64,000 nucleotides of DNA from Sorex araneus (GCF_027595985.1 NC_073312.1:10972926-11036925); one strand, 5' to 3'. Shown: positions 37,525 to 49,849, numbered from the stretch's first letter. Notes: generated by a model from the sequence alone, not told the origin. Numbers and translations: made by a program.

Positions 37525-37700
37525 GGGCTGGAGAGATAACACAGCGGGTAGGGCGTTTGCCTTGCACGCGGCCGACCCAGGTTCAAATCCCAGCATCCCA
37601 TATGGTCCCCTGAGCACGGCCAGGGGTAATTCCTGAGTGCAAAGCCAGGAGTAACCCCTGTGCATTGCCAGGTGTGACCCAAAAAGCGAAAAAAAAAAAA
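37525..37700 (+). mobile_element. Young full-length type A SINE
   Basis: This is the cleanest type A copy. The head is GGGCTGGAGAGATAACACAG, with GTTTGCCTTGCACGCGGCCG and a B-box-like GGTTCAAATCC, and the body and a pure A12 tail follow. A target-site duplication flanks it: AGGTAATCAGTG at 37511 and AGGTTATCAGTG just after the tail, with one mismatch. Confidence 0.95.
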
Positions 37701-38050
37701 GGTTATCAGTGAGGTGTTTCATGTGGGACTGCTATGAGTTTTTTTTAATGCAAGTATTCCTAAGCCTGCCCCCAGTCAAGGGAGAGAGAAACTGCGGTAT
37801 AAGGAAGAAAGTTTTCTGAGGGCACACACCTAGGAATTAGTGGAACCATATTTGATCCAGGAAATCTGGGTCTGGAATCTGTTTGCATATGCCTCAGTGG
37901 AGATCATCTGAAAATTCAGTGCAGGAAGCGCAGGAAGGATGATTGGATCATACTGAGGCATCTATGTGTGTATGTATCTTATGATATACCCCCATATCTT
38001 ATGTCGTGTATTCTCTTACAGTAAGCCCAACCTTTCTCAGTGTTACTCAT
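37701..38050. other. Intron, nothing recognised
   Basis: This is ordinary sequence between a SINE and the inverted repeat. Confidence 0.45.
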
Positions 38051-38216
38051 GCATTCTTGGAAACGACAATTTTGAGTGATATGAGGTACAAGAGCCCCTT
38101 TCCAGTTGATAGGTTAATTGATCAATACAAGAATTAAGTTTCTGTATAGACTTTACTGTGTGATTGCAGTGATCAAGAGCATCTCAGACTCCTTAGGTCA
38201 CGCTTCTAGGATGCAG
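38051..38216 (+). repeat. Left arm of a 166-bp inverted repeat
   Basis: This arm pairs with the reverse complement of 38762-38927. There are seven mismatches and no indels over 166 bp, all in the outer 73 bp. The inner 93 bp (38124-38216) are identical to the partner. The element itself was not recognised. Confidence 0.9.
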
Positions 38217-38761
38217 CAATCCTTTGTGTTCTGCCTTCATTTCCCAGCCTGAGGAACTCCAGGTGAGGGTCACATGGACCTGGGGTGTCTCCTAGAAGCT
38301 CAGGTTGCAAGGGGATGGACCAAGCCTGGACACTAGAGGGATGCCCTTTTGTTAGAGGCCACAGCCACCCTCACCCCACTGCTCCTCCAGACATACACTC
38401 GAAGCTCATTGATGTGGCTCTGTTCGATGGGAGGAAAGCCACGTGCCAGGACACCAGGCACATTCTTAGAACTGTGGCCTCAGCTGGGGTGGATTGTTTT
38501 TCCTATAAAGGGTTGTTATATATGTTATAACAATATGCTGAAATAACAATGGATGGAATGATGTTATTAGAAGACCTGCTAATATTTATTCTTCAGGCCT
38601 CCCAAGCATTGCCCAGGGGACTCCAGGTCCCACCCACCCTCCCCCACCCCCAGGACTCTTGGCTCACTGGGACAGATGGTTTCAAAGTTGGACACAGGAA
38701 TCCTGGGGGCCACGAGGACCATGCCTGGGGAGCCACGTAGTGCTGGGGATCAACTCAGTTT
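38217..38761. other. Spacer of the inverted repeat
   Basis: These 545 bp between the arms carry no recognised transposase, exon or SINE. Two overlapping frames of 81 and 65 codons do not resemble known proteins. Confidence 0.5.
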
Positions 38762-38927
38762 CTGCATCCTAGAAGCGTGACCTAAGGAGTCTGAGATGCT
38801 CTTGATCACTGCAATCACACAGTAAAGTCTATACAGAAACTTAATTCTTGTATTTATCAATTAACCTATGAACTGGAAAGGGGCTCCTGTACCTCATTTC
38901 ACTCAAAACTGTGGTTTCCAAGGATGC
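38762..38927 (-). repeat. Right arm of the 166-bp inverted repeat
   Basis: This is the reverse complement of 38051-38216, about 96% identical overall and perfectly so over the inner 93 bp (38762-38854). Similarity stops sharply at both inner ends. Beyond the outer ends it is faint or absent. Confidence 0.9.
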
Positions 38928-40140
38928 ACAGGACTTGCAGCCCTACCCCTGAGAGAACTCCAGCCCCTTTATTTTAGCATAAAGAGAGCACTTGGGCCGT
39001 TTCGATCTCCCTTGACAGTTTTAAATATTTTAATGTGAGAGAATGACATTTCCTTTTGTCCACTTTATTTGAATATTGTGGTTTACAAGTGTAGTATGTT
39101 TTCTTCATACTACATTTGTTACAGACATTCGATGTCTCAACCCCAATCCCACCAGCACTGTGACCTTCCCCGCACCGTTGTCCCCATCTCCCCAACCAAC
39201 CCTCAAGCCTGCCCCTGTAGCAGTCAAAATAATTTATTTTTTATTGCTTGTTACCACTAACTGGCTAATGAAATTATCAAAAAATATTTTAATAAAGTAA
39301 AAATTTTAAAAATTATTGCATCTCACCACGGGAATGTTAAGTCATTGTCTGAGGATTTACTAAGCTGTTGTTACTGGTTGAGCCTTCTGTTAATGTTTTT
39401 TTCCAATTGAGTTCCGTTGGCGTCTACCTTACATTCCCATCCATTCTTTGTCCTGCGCTCAGGATGGGTTTCTGCACGTTCGTTGGGGACAGTGGCGCAA
39501 GGATGTGGCCTTGAGACTCTCAGGCCAGTGCTCATACTCTGGCCTGCCGGGATGTCCCTGTCCAGTCTCTCTGCATCTCTGAAGGTTCTCACTGATTTAG
39601 GGGACTCATGATCGGGGTCTGTGTCTGCCTTTATTTTCTCTATCCAGGCACAATCTCCAGCTCCTCTCTCCTTCCTCTCACTGTTTTCTGTGCCAAATTT
39701 GCAACTTGTTTTAGTACATTTCCCAAGAGTGTCAGAGTCAAAACTCCAAGGTGCTAAAAGTAGGGCGTTGTCTTCATTGAAAGAGCTGCTGGCTCACTCC
39801 AGGCTGCACCCCAATGAGGGTGGAAGGAAATGGGGGAAAAAGGAGGAAGGAATGTGGGGGTGCCTCGAGGATGGGTCCTCAGACGTTATGGAGCCTTCTT
39901 TTTTATTTACTTTTAAAGCTTTTGTATTTCGGGCACTCTGGTTTGCAAACTGTTACTTGTAGTATGTCCTGCACAAATTGTCCTATCACTACACCCTCGA
40001 CCCTGTTATCTGCTTCCTTCCACCATTGTCCCAGGGTCCCTCACTCGCTCTCCTACCCCCGTGGTAAGCTTAATGAAGATGTACTGGGATCTTTTCTTGA
40101 GTCTAGCCTTCAGCCTTCTGAGATCTTTTTAATTTTTCAA
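38928..40140. other. Intron, nothing recognised
   Basis: No exon, RNA gene or repeat could be supported. Confidence 0.45.
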
Positions 40141-40314
40141 TTTTTTTTGGTTTTGGGGTCACTCCTGGTGGTACTCAGAGCTCACTCCTGGCTCTGCACT
40201 CAGAAATCACTCCTGGTGGGGGGTACAGGGAAGCTTAGGGGTGCCAGGGATAGCACCCATGTTGGTCACATGCAAAGCAAGTAGCCTACCCACTGTACTA
40301 TCGCTCTGGCCCCT
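40141..40314 (-). mobile_element. Type A SINE, minus strand
   Basis: It has a T-rich start, TCACTCCTGGTGGTACTCAG, CTCTGCACTCAGAAATCACT, and the head complement ACTGTACTATCGCTCTGGCC. Confidence 0.85.
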
Positions 40315-40554
40315 GGAGGCCTTCCTTGAGTCCAGCTGCCTTCGTTTATGACATGGTGTGGTGTTGGCCTTCCTGCTGTCAGAGCGCTTTGGGGTTGGCA
40401 GTGCTTCCTTGGGCACCACTAGGCCAACCAGCTGAGTCTTTCCAGGGACTGGGGCAAGGCTCAAGGTCCTGATGATCCTAAGGATCCTAAAATGCAGAAG
40501 AGTCAAGTTACAAAGTCTTTTGATGAGCACATCCAGATTCGGGTTCTCTGTTCT

Positions 40555-40710
40555 AACCAGTTACTAAGTGTGAGACCCTGGGTGCCCATTCCAGATCCCC
40601 TGTTTGTAATTGGAAATACAATAGCATCCCACTCATCGGGTTATCAGAGATGATAAATCTTACCAAGAGCACTTGGCCATGCTCAGTGGATGGTAGGAGA
40701 GTGCCCGCTA
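40555..40710 (+). repeat. MIR-type SINE relic
   Basis: ACTAAGTGTGAGACCCTGGG, then AATACAATAGCATCCCACTC, GGTTATCAGAGATGATAAAT and GAGCACTTGGCC follow the MIR order. Confidence 0.5.
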
Positions 40711-42320
40711 GCTCCTTACTCCCTCCCTCCCCTAATTGGCACGGAACACACCACCGTGGAGTGTGAATGGCGTGGTGGGGTGGTGAATGGTGATGGGGAA
40801 TATGGCTCTCTTCTGCTCTGCGAAAAAGCAAAAACCAATAGCAGCCATGTCTGAGATGACAGCCACCAACCGCGTTCAGTCCCAAACGTCCATTATCCAT
40901 CCAGGCTGAAAACACCAAGAGCTGAGAGTCTCAGAAAAAAAAAGACTCTGGGACTGGCCTGTGACAGTTGCTGGGAGGTGTGTGGAGGCCCAGGGAGCAA
41001 GGGGAGAGCGAACTGAAGAGCCAGGGCTGAAGAAGAGAGGGGAAAAGGAGGAGAGGAGCCAGGAGGCAGAGAAGAAAGCTCTGTAAGGGGGTGGCAGAGT
41101 ATGGTGTGGAGGGGTGTGTGTGTGCGTGTGTGTGTGTGTGCGCGTGCATCTGGTGTGTGTGTGGGAGTGCAATCTAAGTGAGTGGGGGCCTGTTGGTGTG
41201 AGAGGAGTTCACGCAGCATGGAAAATTAATATTGGCTACACTCGTCCTCTTGGAGCGGATATGAGTGTGGCGAAAACCTACTCGCTTTCTCTCTCCCCCT
41301 GATTATTCTCGAGAACATTTAAAAAAATGTAATGTTTGCAAACAGAGTAGAAACAGTCGAGGCATTGTTTTCTATTAGCGGTATAAGGTTCACTGACTGT
41401 GGGTACTTTTTCATTCTTGTCTTCCAAATGGTAATTTTAAAAGATGAGGCATTTCATATTCAAGAGTTTCCTTTGTCTGAAATAAATTATTCATTTCTAC
41501 CCAGTTTCAGAAACAATGAACATAATACTTAATGCATCACAATTAAGCGGGTGCAGCTTCATATAAAATTATGTTCTGTGCATTTTGGTGGCAAACAGAG
41601 CCGTGTATCCTATATCTTGTCGACATTTGCTCCTCATAAGCTAAACATAAAAAAGAGGAGAGGTTCGGAAATGTGTTTTTCTTTGCTCGCTTGGTGGAGG
41701 AGGGGTAACTTCAGACCCAGGCAGCCTGGGGTTTGACAGTCCACAGCTGCTGACTGCCGCATGGCTGCATTAAAGCCAGCTTGCCGCCACTAGATTGTGT
41801 GCGGGGTCAGGGACGGGTCAGGATTCTTGAGTTCCGGCCCTTCAGCTCGGGTCCCCGTGCCTAAGTTTGCGAGCCCTCGAATTCCAACTCAGGTGGGCAT
41901 GACCTGCCTCGGGCAAGGCACAGCTGCATTCTGGAAGCTGGTCATTGGGTCTGTTTCTGGGATCTGCCTTCTCGTGACAGGGCTTCCTCCTTAGGAAAAT
42001 GGGCCTGTCCAGCCAGAGTGGAAATTCTCTGCCGGCCTGAAGATTTTCCTGTGTCAGCTCCCGGGGTCTATTCGGTGTCTCCAACCCAAGTCCCAGCTCT
42101 GAGTCGGCTGTGGTCGGCTGGAGTATGGCCGCCGGGATGCTGATGGTGTGTGAATTGCCTTTATGGGTTATTGACTTTGCTCCTTCCAATGCCCCGATGT
42201 GGGTCCTGAGCAGAGAGATGCGTATATAGGTGGAGGAGAGAGATTACCCACCTGTGCATCCGCATCCTGGTGCTGGAAGATTCTCAACAGGTCCAACTTT
42301 ATTTTTTATTTTAATTTAAT
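40711..42320. other. Intron with a GT-rich stretch
   Basis: A (GT)n-rich run lies at 41116-41163. No exon or transposon was recognised in the rest. Confidence 0.5.
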
Positions 42321-42488
42321 TTTACTTTTTTGCTCTTTGGGTCACATCTGGTGATGCACAGGGGTGACTCCTGGCTCAGGCATTCAGGAATCACTCCTGG
42401 TGGTGCTCGGGATGCTGGGAATCAAACCCCGGGTCGGCCATGTGCAAAGCAAACGCCCTCCCCGCTGTGCTATCGCTCCAGCCCCCAA
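42303..42488 (-). mobile_element. Type A SINE, minus strand, with target-site duplication
   Basis: The T-rich tail complement (with TTTAATTTAATTTTAC) is followed by the body and the head complement GTGCTATCGCTCCAGCCCC. The target-site duplication is GTCCAACTTTA, at 42291 and 42489. Confidence 0.9.
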
Positions 42489-45119
42489 GTCCAACTTTAA
42501 AGGCCTCCTTTCTCCCTTGCTTCTTGGCGGGGTGGGTATGAGCAAAGTGGCTGATGCAACGGGGCGTCTCCCACGTCTGAAAGGATCAAGCTTCCACGTT
42601 TGAACAGAGGCGAAGGAACATCTTTCTGGCCCAGGGAGGCTTCGCACGAAGGCTTTGGACTTGGCCAAGAAGTTTTCTGGAGGACTGTTTCCCTGCCAGT
42701 GACCAGGCCTGCTTGGGGCTGCCTGCCTGGGCCAGGACGGTCCGCAGCGCGCAGCAGGGACCCGGGGGCTCTCTTCATCTCTTCACCCTTTCCCAGCTGC
42801 ATGCTGAGAGTCCTTGGAGTCTTTCTCTCTCACTGTTTTTCTTCTGGGGGCCCAGGGCACCTCCAGAGAGCCTTTGCTGTCACTGGGAACTTTCTTGGAG
42901 ACTGTCCCTTCTGCTGTCTGCAGGATTTGCCCCCTCCCTCCCCCTCCCCGTCTCTGGCTCCTGATCCTGGCCACATCTCAGACGTGGTCCGTACAGAACT
43001 TACCATTTCTCTCCAGCTGGGGAACAGGAGAAAAGAGCCTAAGAGCAGACAGTGCCGTTGTGCGAAGGTGACCTGGCACCAGAGCTGGGAGGGCCACCTG
43101 TGTGGTCTCTCAGCGGAGGTCAGTGAGGGAACCGCCCCATGCCTCGCTGTCCTGCTCTGACACATGTGGGGACTTGTTCTCTGCAGCGTCACTGAATCCG
43201 AAGGGTGAGAAGCCGGCTACTGTCCCGAGTCGAGGCTTCCAAACCACACAAGGTTTTCTTAGAAAAATCCGGAGCTTCCTCATGACGCGAAGGCATGTCC
43301 TAACGGGAGGGAAGGTCCCTGTGAGCCCCAGCCGGGGCAGACCCCAGGGAGCCTGGCCCCTGATGGCCGACCCTGCCTGGAAAGCTGCCGCTGTGCCACG
43401 TGGTACCCAGCTGGGCGCCTCCCTGGGAGCTGAGCTGCTGTCCAGACTCAGAGAGTCTCTGGCACGCAGCAGCCGGCAGAGCCGAAGCCGTAGCGCCTGG
43501 GTCCGGGGCCCCTCAACAGCCTGGGGGCCTGCCCCCTCTCTCCTACCAAGAGCAAAGGCTTTTTTGCGGACCAGCTGTGGCCAGTGGCGGTACGAGTGCG
43601 CCCGGGAGAGGCAGCCACGGAGGGCGCGTGTCCTGAGCTGAAGGTCGAGTTTCCCTCTGCGGAGCAGAGCCAAGCCGCGTTTCAGATAAGCACTGTGACG
43701 TGGTACTCAGCAAATGTTGATCTTAGATGTGAACCAACCGCTCACATCACATCACATCATCGCGGGGTGTTTGGAGAAAGCCGCACTCCGGGGGTTTTCA
43801 GATTGGGTGCTTGTGAAAGACAAAGACCTGCTGTTGTTTTTTCTTTCCTCGTAGCTGTTTCCTCCTCCCTGCCTCCCTGATGGGATCCAAGAGTCAGTGA
43901 TCTCCGGGTGGGTCTGCCCTCTCTCCCCTTCACCCAGTGCCCCCACCCCAGAGCCTCTCAGACAGGCTCTCACCCTGGCCTGCCACTGCTCTGTAAACCT
44001 GGCTGTGACCCTGGCCCTTCCCCCTCCACCCCCAGGCAGTCCGCCTGGGTTGCTGGTATTAGTTTGTTTTGTCTCCCAGCGGTGTCCAGGAGTAGAAATG
44101 GAATGAGGTGTCTCAACGCCCCGAGAATTGGCATTGGGGGCTCGGGAAAGCCTTTGCCTGTCTGAGGCAGCCAGGCTTCCTCTTCGGAAGATCCCAGGGA
44201 ATCGGTCACTCTCCTGTGTGCCCAGCCAACTTGCCTCCCTCCGTGGCAAAAGCAGTGTTTGGCCACATCAGCGGCTCTAGCCCCACGGCATCCCCTGCCG
44301 GGGGCCTCTGTCCTGTGGGGAAGGTAGGTGGTGTTCAACCCCCTCCCCAGCCCTGCCCATGTCAAACCCAGTGTTGGCAGAAAACTGGGCTACACTGTCG
44401 CTCCTCCCCCTGCCCCCCGTCTCCGAGCCTTGCAGTCCTGCTGTGCCGTGTGCTTCTCGGAGCTTCTGAGGGATCCTGGGACATCGTCTCTACCTCACCC
44501 ATGTCTGTTGGCGACACTGACGTGGGCCAGCTGCTGGGGCCATGGGTCCCCAGGACTCATGACACCTGTGACAGTCTTGTGACCGAGATTCAGTCCTTGG
44601 GAGCAAATAAGGCGTGTGCTGGCGGGAGACACCGAAGCTGGTAGAGAGACACGGCAGCAATGGAGAGGGAGGCAGGCCCAGGGTCAGGAAGTGCCTGAGA
44701 CCCCAGCCTTGAGGAAGAACTAGTTGTTCTGAGCAGCAGCTGACTGGCGTTGTTCGCAGAGTGCCAAGACCCCTGGGTGGTTAAACTGGTGCCCTCCACC
44801 CCACCCAGGGCCTGCAGGGAGCTATGGGGTTGGTGGTGGGTGGGGTGCATGGTGGGGCCTTGGGGAGACCCATGCAGCATTTTGGGTCTCCAAAATACAG
44901 GCACGCACTGGTTTGTCCTGGGTAGCTTCCGCTGGCTTTGTGGAATTGAGAGCTGGTCCAGCAGTCTTCAGAGGGGGATACTTTGTGTTGGAGTGGACCC
45001 CCCTGAACTTCCCATCCAGGCACTAGGCAGAGACAGTGTAACTTTTGCCACTTCCTCTTCCTTTCCTGCTTGTGGTCGTTATGATGACAAGGAGTCTCTC
45101 TCTTTCTCTCTCCTCCCCT
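42489..45119. other. GC-rich intron segment
   Basis: GC content is raised at about 42.5-44.9 kb, and CpG is relatively frequent at about 43180-43680. Open frames of 179 codons (plus, 43102-43641) and 187 codons (minus, 43110-43673) overlap there, but none resembles a known protein. A secondary promoter or enhancer is possible but unproven. Confidence 0.4.
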
Positions 45120-45460
45120 TTTTCACATACACAGGGTTCTCAGCCGGGATGCTCGAGAAGGGTTGCACATTTTTAGTTTGGGGCCACACAGGTGCTTTAT
45201 GGGGGTCACACCCTTTAGTTATTGAGCTGGTGGGCATCTGTGTTGTGACTCTCTCTGGGAGGTTTCCGTGTTCACTGGGTCTTGCTCTCCCTGGACTTCC
45301 ACATCTCGTAGTTGCAGTGCTGGTACACCCAGCATGGTTGGAGATCTCACACTTGGTTGTGGTGCTGGTGGAGGGGTCCTCCAACCTCAGAGCTGCTGGG
45401 ACTGTGCCCGGTTCATGTGGGCAGTGCAGGTGGTGGTAGGGTTTGAACTGGTGGCCTGAA
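45120..45460. repeat. Possible unrecognised repeat
   Basis: The segment ends with GGGTTTGAACTGGTGGCCTG and ATGCAGGTG, followed by a (TTG)n stretch. On the minus strand this resembles a B box downstream of a CCTGCAT stem, as in a tRNA-like head. The rest matches neither SINE body. The family is unknown. Confidence 0.3.
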
Positions 45461-45577
45461 TGCAGGTGTTTTTTGTTGTTGTTGTTTTGTTTGATTATTT
45501 CCTTTGGGACCTGAAAATAGAATTCTCATAGTTTTCTTTCCGGGCTGGGCTTGTATTTTCTGTTGATTTCTATCTTT

Positions 45578-45757
45578 ATTTGTTTGTTTGGGGACAACAT
45601 CCAGCAGTGCTCAGGGCTTACTCCTGGCTCCGTGCTCAATGATCACTCCTGGCAGAGCTCAGAGCATCATATGGAGTGCTGGGAGCTGGGGGAGTCAAAA
45701 CCCAGTTGATTGTGTGCGAGACAAGTGTCCTATCTGCTGTACTGTCACTCCAGCCTG
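45578..45757 (-). mobile_element. Type A SINE, minus strand
   Basis: It has a (TTTG)n start, CAGGGCTTACTCCTGGCTCC, then ATCATATGGAGTGCTGG and the head complement CTGTACTGTCACTCCAGCC. Confidence 0.85.
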
Positions 45758-46435
45758 AGTTCTATCTTTTAAATAAGATAATACAACTCTGGTACTCCTG
45801 GCCATGCACCTGAGCACCAATTACTAAATCAGGTATTACCAGGGGTGGTTGCTGGGCTTCTGAGCATTGCTGGAGTCTCCTGTAAAACATAAATAAATTA
45901 AAGAAAAAACAAGGATGGGATGTTGGAGTGGAAAGAGTCCAGTCCATAAATCCAGTTGTGGATGGGAATAGATCTGCAGACTAGGAGGATCAAAGGGACT
46001 TGCTGGAGGCATACGCTGTCCTGGAAGTGAGTGTCCCACACTCTTCTCGCCCTAGCTGGTGTGTGCAGATTGTCCAGGATGGGCCAGAAGCAAAGAGAGG
46101 CTCAGGCATCTGAACCAGCCTCCAAAGAATCTTGAACAGTTGGGTCTGATCTCTGCCCTCTTCTCTGAGCCCATCTCGTCCCTGTTGTTTCCCCAGAAGG
46201 ACCCAAGGCTCTTTAAGTCACTGTGCTTTGGACTGTGTAGGGAACCTTTGCTCCTTTTCCAGCATTTTCTGGAATATTCCTCACGGATGTATTTGGACTG
46301 ATGCCTCCTTATTATTTTTAACCCAGAGCCTTCCAAAACAAAGCAACTTCTCCCGTGTTGCTTCTCCCTCTTTTATTTTCTCCTGGGCCCTTGCCACTAG
46401 ACACGCTTCTTTTGCTTAGTTTTATTCTGCTTTGT
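45758..46435. other. Intron, nothing recognised
   Basis: No exon, RNA gene or repeat could be supported. Confidence 0.45.
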
Positions 46436-46560
46436 CTGTTTATTTTTGGGGGTGCTCAAGGCTTCCTCCTGACTCTTTGCTTTGTCATCAGTCTTGGCAT
46501 GCTTGGGGGACCAGGACCAGGTGCTGGGCTTTGACCCTTGTACCCTCTTCCAGCCCTGCC
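46436..46560 (-). mobile_element. Decayed type A SINE, minus strand
   Basis: GGGTGCTCAAGGCTTCCTCC, then GGACCAGGTGCTGGGCTTTG and CTTCCAGCCC resemble the minus-strand order, but the copy is short and diverged. Confidence 0.4.
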
Positions 46561-48690
46561 AGCACTATTTTGTTGGTAACTCTGGCTGGTCACTTTTCTC
46601 TCCTAAGAATTTGCTAGAAGGCAAGGACCTCATCTGACTTTGCTCATGTCCTGTGCCCAGTCCTGGAAGACTCTAGAATAGACCCTTAGCGACTCTCCGT
46701 CAAATAAATAAGCAGACGAAGTGATAAGTAGTGAGAGCAGGCCAGTAGATGTTATCACAAAGCATTAGTGTTGATTTGATAACCCCAGTTTTGATGAGGA
46801 CAGAAATGAGCAATATGGTACCAGGAGGGGCTGAACTTAAGCTTATTAGAGTTCTCTGTTCGAATTTGTTCTCAATAAGGATGGAGCACTCTCCTTGGAC
46901 AGACTTGAGTGATAAAGAGACTCTCTGAGCTCTGAGGGTCTCTAAGAGATCCCAGAACAGTGCAGGTTTCCAGCCAGTTCACCCCCGCAGCTGCCACTCT
47001 CTGATCTGCTTGTATTGCAGTGTCACCTCCAGGGTCAGCAACGCCACCCCTTTCTGCAGCCCCATGCTTCTTTATCGTGGTCATCAAGAGGCCTTGGCCC
47101 TGCTGTCCTCAGATCCCCAGGGTCCTGGCAAGGGTCTGGGTGATGTCTGGTCAGCTAGACTGGCCTCCCTGCTGCCACGGGGCTTCTTGGCTAGCAGGGG
47201 AAAGAGACCCAAGAAAGTTCAGCATGAGAGATGTGCTGTCCAGGACGGGCCTTCAAAAGGAGAGTGGGCCGTGGAGGCCGGAGCCGTTGTGGTGGTGGCA
47301 AGGATGCTGCGCGCAGAGCAGGGGGAGGCCCTGGTGGAGAGGAGCAGACCTGCACAGGGCCCTGGGCTGGGCAGGGGGAGCAGGAGACGGGGACAGCCCG
47401 CGGACAGGGCCAGGCCTCGTGGAGGAGGAGTCCGCTGCACCCCAGGCCTGTGCTCTCCGAAGGCTGGAATGCACCGCGGCCAGCGGGGGCTGGCTGTGGT
47501 TTTCTCAGCCCATTGTCGTCATCGGCACATTTGCAGAGGACCAACTAGACCCATCTGGGGAAAAGAGGCTCCATGCAGTAGGGATTTAATTCCCCTGCCT
47601 TTGCGGCAGGCCTATGTCCCACTGGACTACCCCCCCCCCCGTCCGTCCCCAACTGGGCGGCACTGGCCCAGAGCCTCTGCAGACTGGGAGGATGGGCGGG
47701 CGTAAAGGTTCCTGCACTGGCTGCCCGGAAACTTCTCCGTCATTTAGCTGTTTCCTCGACAGCAGTGGGAAGAGAGATTCGTGAGAGTGTGAAGCTGTGA
47801 GTTTTAGAAGTGGGGAAGGGGGGGCAGATGGAGCCTGGGGGGCGGGGGAACCTCACGGTGAAAGTGTGGAAAGTGAAATGTGAGTTGGGGGTGTCCACCA
47901 GTTGGAGAGCTAAAGTCACACCCAGTCGGACCTCCACTCCCCTGGGGTCAGTGATCATGGCCCCTACATGCCAGTTTAGAATCCGTAGTGGGTCTGGTGT
48001 GTGTGACAAAGGGGCCGCTCAGGTTTAGGAACCGGAGGGGATCAGCCTCGCAGAGCGAGAGTCACCAGCTGAGTGTTCTCTGTCACCACCACTGCCCCAA
48101 CCTCCCTGTCAGGGGCCACTTTCTGGGGGACTGGAGGATCTCTGACCATAGAGGTCGCTCTCAGTCAGCTAGTGGAATGCACAATTGACTCCTTAGATAA
48201 TTTTTAAAAAGGGACAACTTGAGGGCAAGTTGCAGGGTACTCAAAGCATCCTGGGAACGTCGATGAGTCCTACCAGCATCTTCTTTGTGCTTTCTTCAAA
48301 CTGAGGAGGCAACAGGGAGCAAGCCTTGGGGAGGCTGCATTCTGTCCAGGGGAGATGGTGAGATTGAAAACAGGAGAATGGAAGGCAAAGAGGAGGATCC
48401 GGAGAGTATAAGGGAAGGATCTCTTTTCACTTAAGTATAATAGACAGGTAACATATGAGCGTCTCGGTGTGCCATAGAATGATTTGGCATTTGGAAGTGC
48501 TGTGAATGGTCACTGTAATAAGAACCATTCGTGCACTTGGTTACAGTTTTGTCCCTGAGAAAGGGGAAGGCCAGAGCTGAGAGCTTGCTTGCCTGGGGAG
48601 ATGAGGATTTCGAGTTCCGTTTTGGGAGTTAACTTTGAGATGCCTTTAGCTCACCTGAGAAAATGTCTTTCTCTCTACCCCTCAAAAACT
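46561..48690. other. Intron, GC-rich in part
   Basis: Open frames up to 231 codons (47010-47705, plus) lie in GC-rich sequence on both strands. None resembles a known protein. A C-run lies near 47631-47640. Confidence 0.4.
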
Positions 48691-48916
48691 GGGGCTGGAG
48701 CAATAGTACAGCGGGTAGGGTATTTGCCTTGCACGCAGTTGACCCGGGTTCAATCCCTGTCATCCCATGTGGTCCCCCAAGCACCGCCAGGAGTAATTCC
48801 TGAGTTCAGGAGTAATCCCTGAGCATCACTGGCTGTGACCCAAAAAGCACAAAAAAACCAACAACAACAACCAAAAACAACAACAAAAAGAAAGCACCAA
48901 AAACAAAACCCCACAA
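48691..48916 (+). mobile_element. Type A SINE with a long A/C-rich tail
   Basis: The full head (GGGGCTGGAGCAATAGTACA) and body are followed by about 70 nt of AAC-rich tail, longer than in the other copies. Confidence 0.92.
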
Positions 48917-48928
48917 AACTCAGTACTT

Positions 48929-49110
48929 GGGGAGGGGTCTGGAGCAAAGTGATAGTACAGCAGGTAAGGCACCTTGCACACAGCCAACCTGGGTTTGATC
49001 CCCAGCCGCCCATATGGAACCCCAAGCCCCACCAGGAGTGATCCCTGAGTTCAGACTCAGGAGTAACTCCTGAGCACTGCCAGGTGTGACACCAAAACAA
49101 TAACACAAAG
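48929..49110 (+). mobile_element. Type A SINE with target-site duplication
   Basis: Head and body are flanked by an exact 12-nt duplication (AACTCAGTACTT at 48917 and 49111). It inserted just after the tail of the previous SINE. Confidence 0.93.
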
Positions 49111-49781
49111 AACTCAGTACTTTCAGAGCCATTGTTCGTCTTCTTTTAATTTTATACTTTGGTGCATATATATTATATATATTTCTTCATCAACTCTGGC
49201 ACTATGGATGAGCATTTACGTTGGCCTCTGGATTTTTGGAATTGTAAATAATGCTGTATTAATGATTTTACTCTGGCCTCTGTGCACGCCTGGGGGGAAT
49301 TCATATTTAGAAATAGAACAACTAGGTTATGGGTCATGTATTTTTTTTGTAACAGCTTTATTGAGATATAATTCACATCCTATGAACTTGGTTGCTTGTT
49401 TTCACCTTATTTATACATTCTCCAAAACTGGTTTTTATTTTTAGTCACTACATCTTTCAATTTACTAACATTTTAAATAAGTCTCTCGACTAACCCTTCT
49501 GCAGAGAGCCTTTTTCTGCAGAAGTGGGTCTTTTAATAGTTACTGTACAGTATCTCTGCATAATCATTGCTGGCTTTTTTTTTCTTATTCAAAGGCTATA
49601 TTTTTAGAAAAGACTTAGATCTACAGAAATATCTAGAGGACAGAATTTTCCTGTCTCTCCTCCCCAAGTTTCTCCTATTTTAACATCTAATGTTAATGTG
49701 GTCCTTTTGTTAGAATGAATGAACCGCAGTTGACACTTTGTTACTAACGAAGTTTGTAATTTAGGTTCCTTTACTCTTCGT

Positions 49782-49839
49782 GTTCTCCAGTCCAGAGGTG
49801 TTTGGCAGACCTTCACCTTCTTCTCTGACTATGGACAAT
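49782..49839. repeat. Left copy of a 58-bp direct duplication around a SINE
   Basis: It matches 50101-50158 with five differences, all transitions. The type B SINE lies between the copies. The sequence belongs to the old L1 relic. Confidence 0.9.
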
Positions 49840-49849
49840 GGACAATGAC

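Noticed and set aside
37525-37595. tRNA gene candidates at the SINE heads
   Set aside because: The heads have A- and B-box-like sequences but lack a proper tRNA fold and are joined to SINE bodies and tails.
44750-45439. 229-codon open frame, plus strand
   Set aside because: It overlaps a possible repeat and has no known domain; other frames are open at the same place.
47010-47705. 231-codon open frame, plus strand
   Set aside because: It lies in GC-rich intron, overlaps long frames on both strands and has no recognisable domain.
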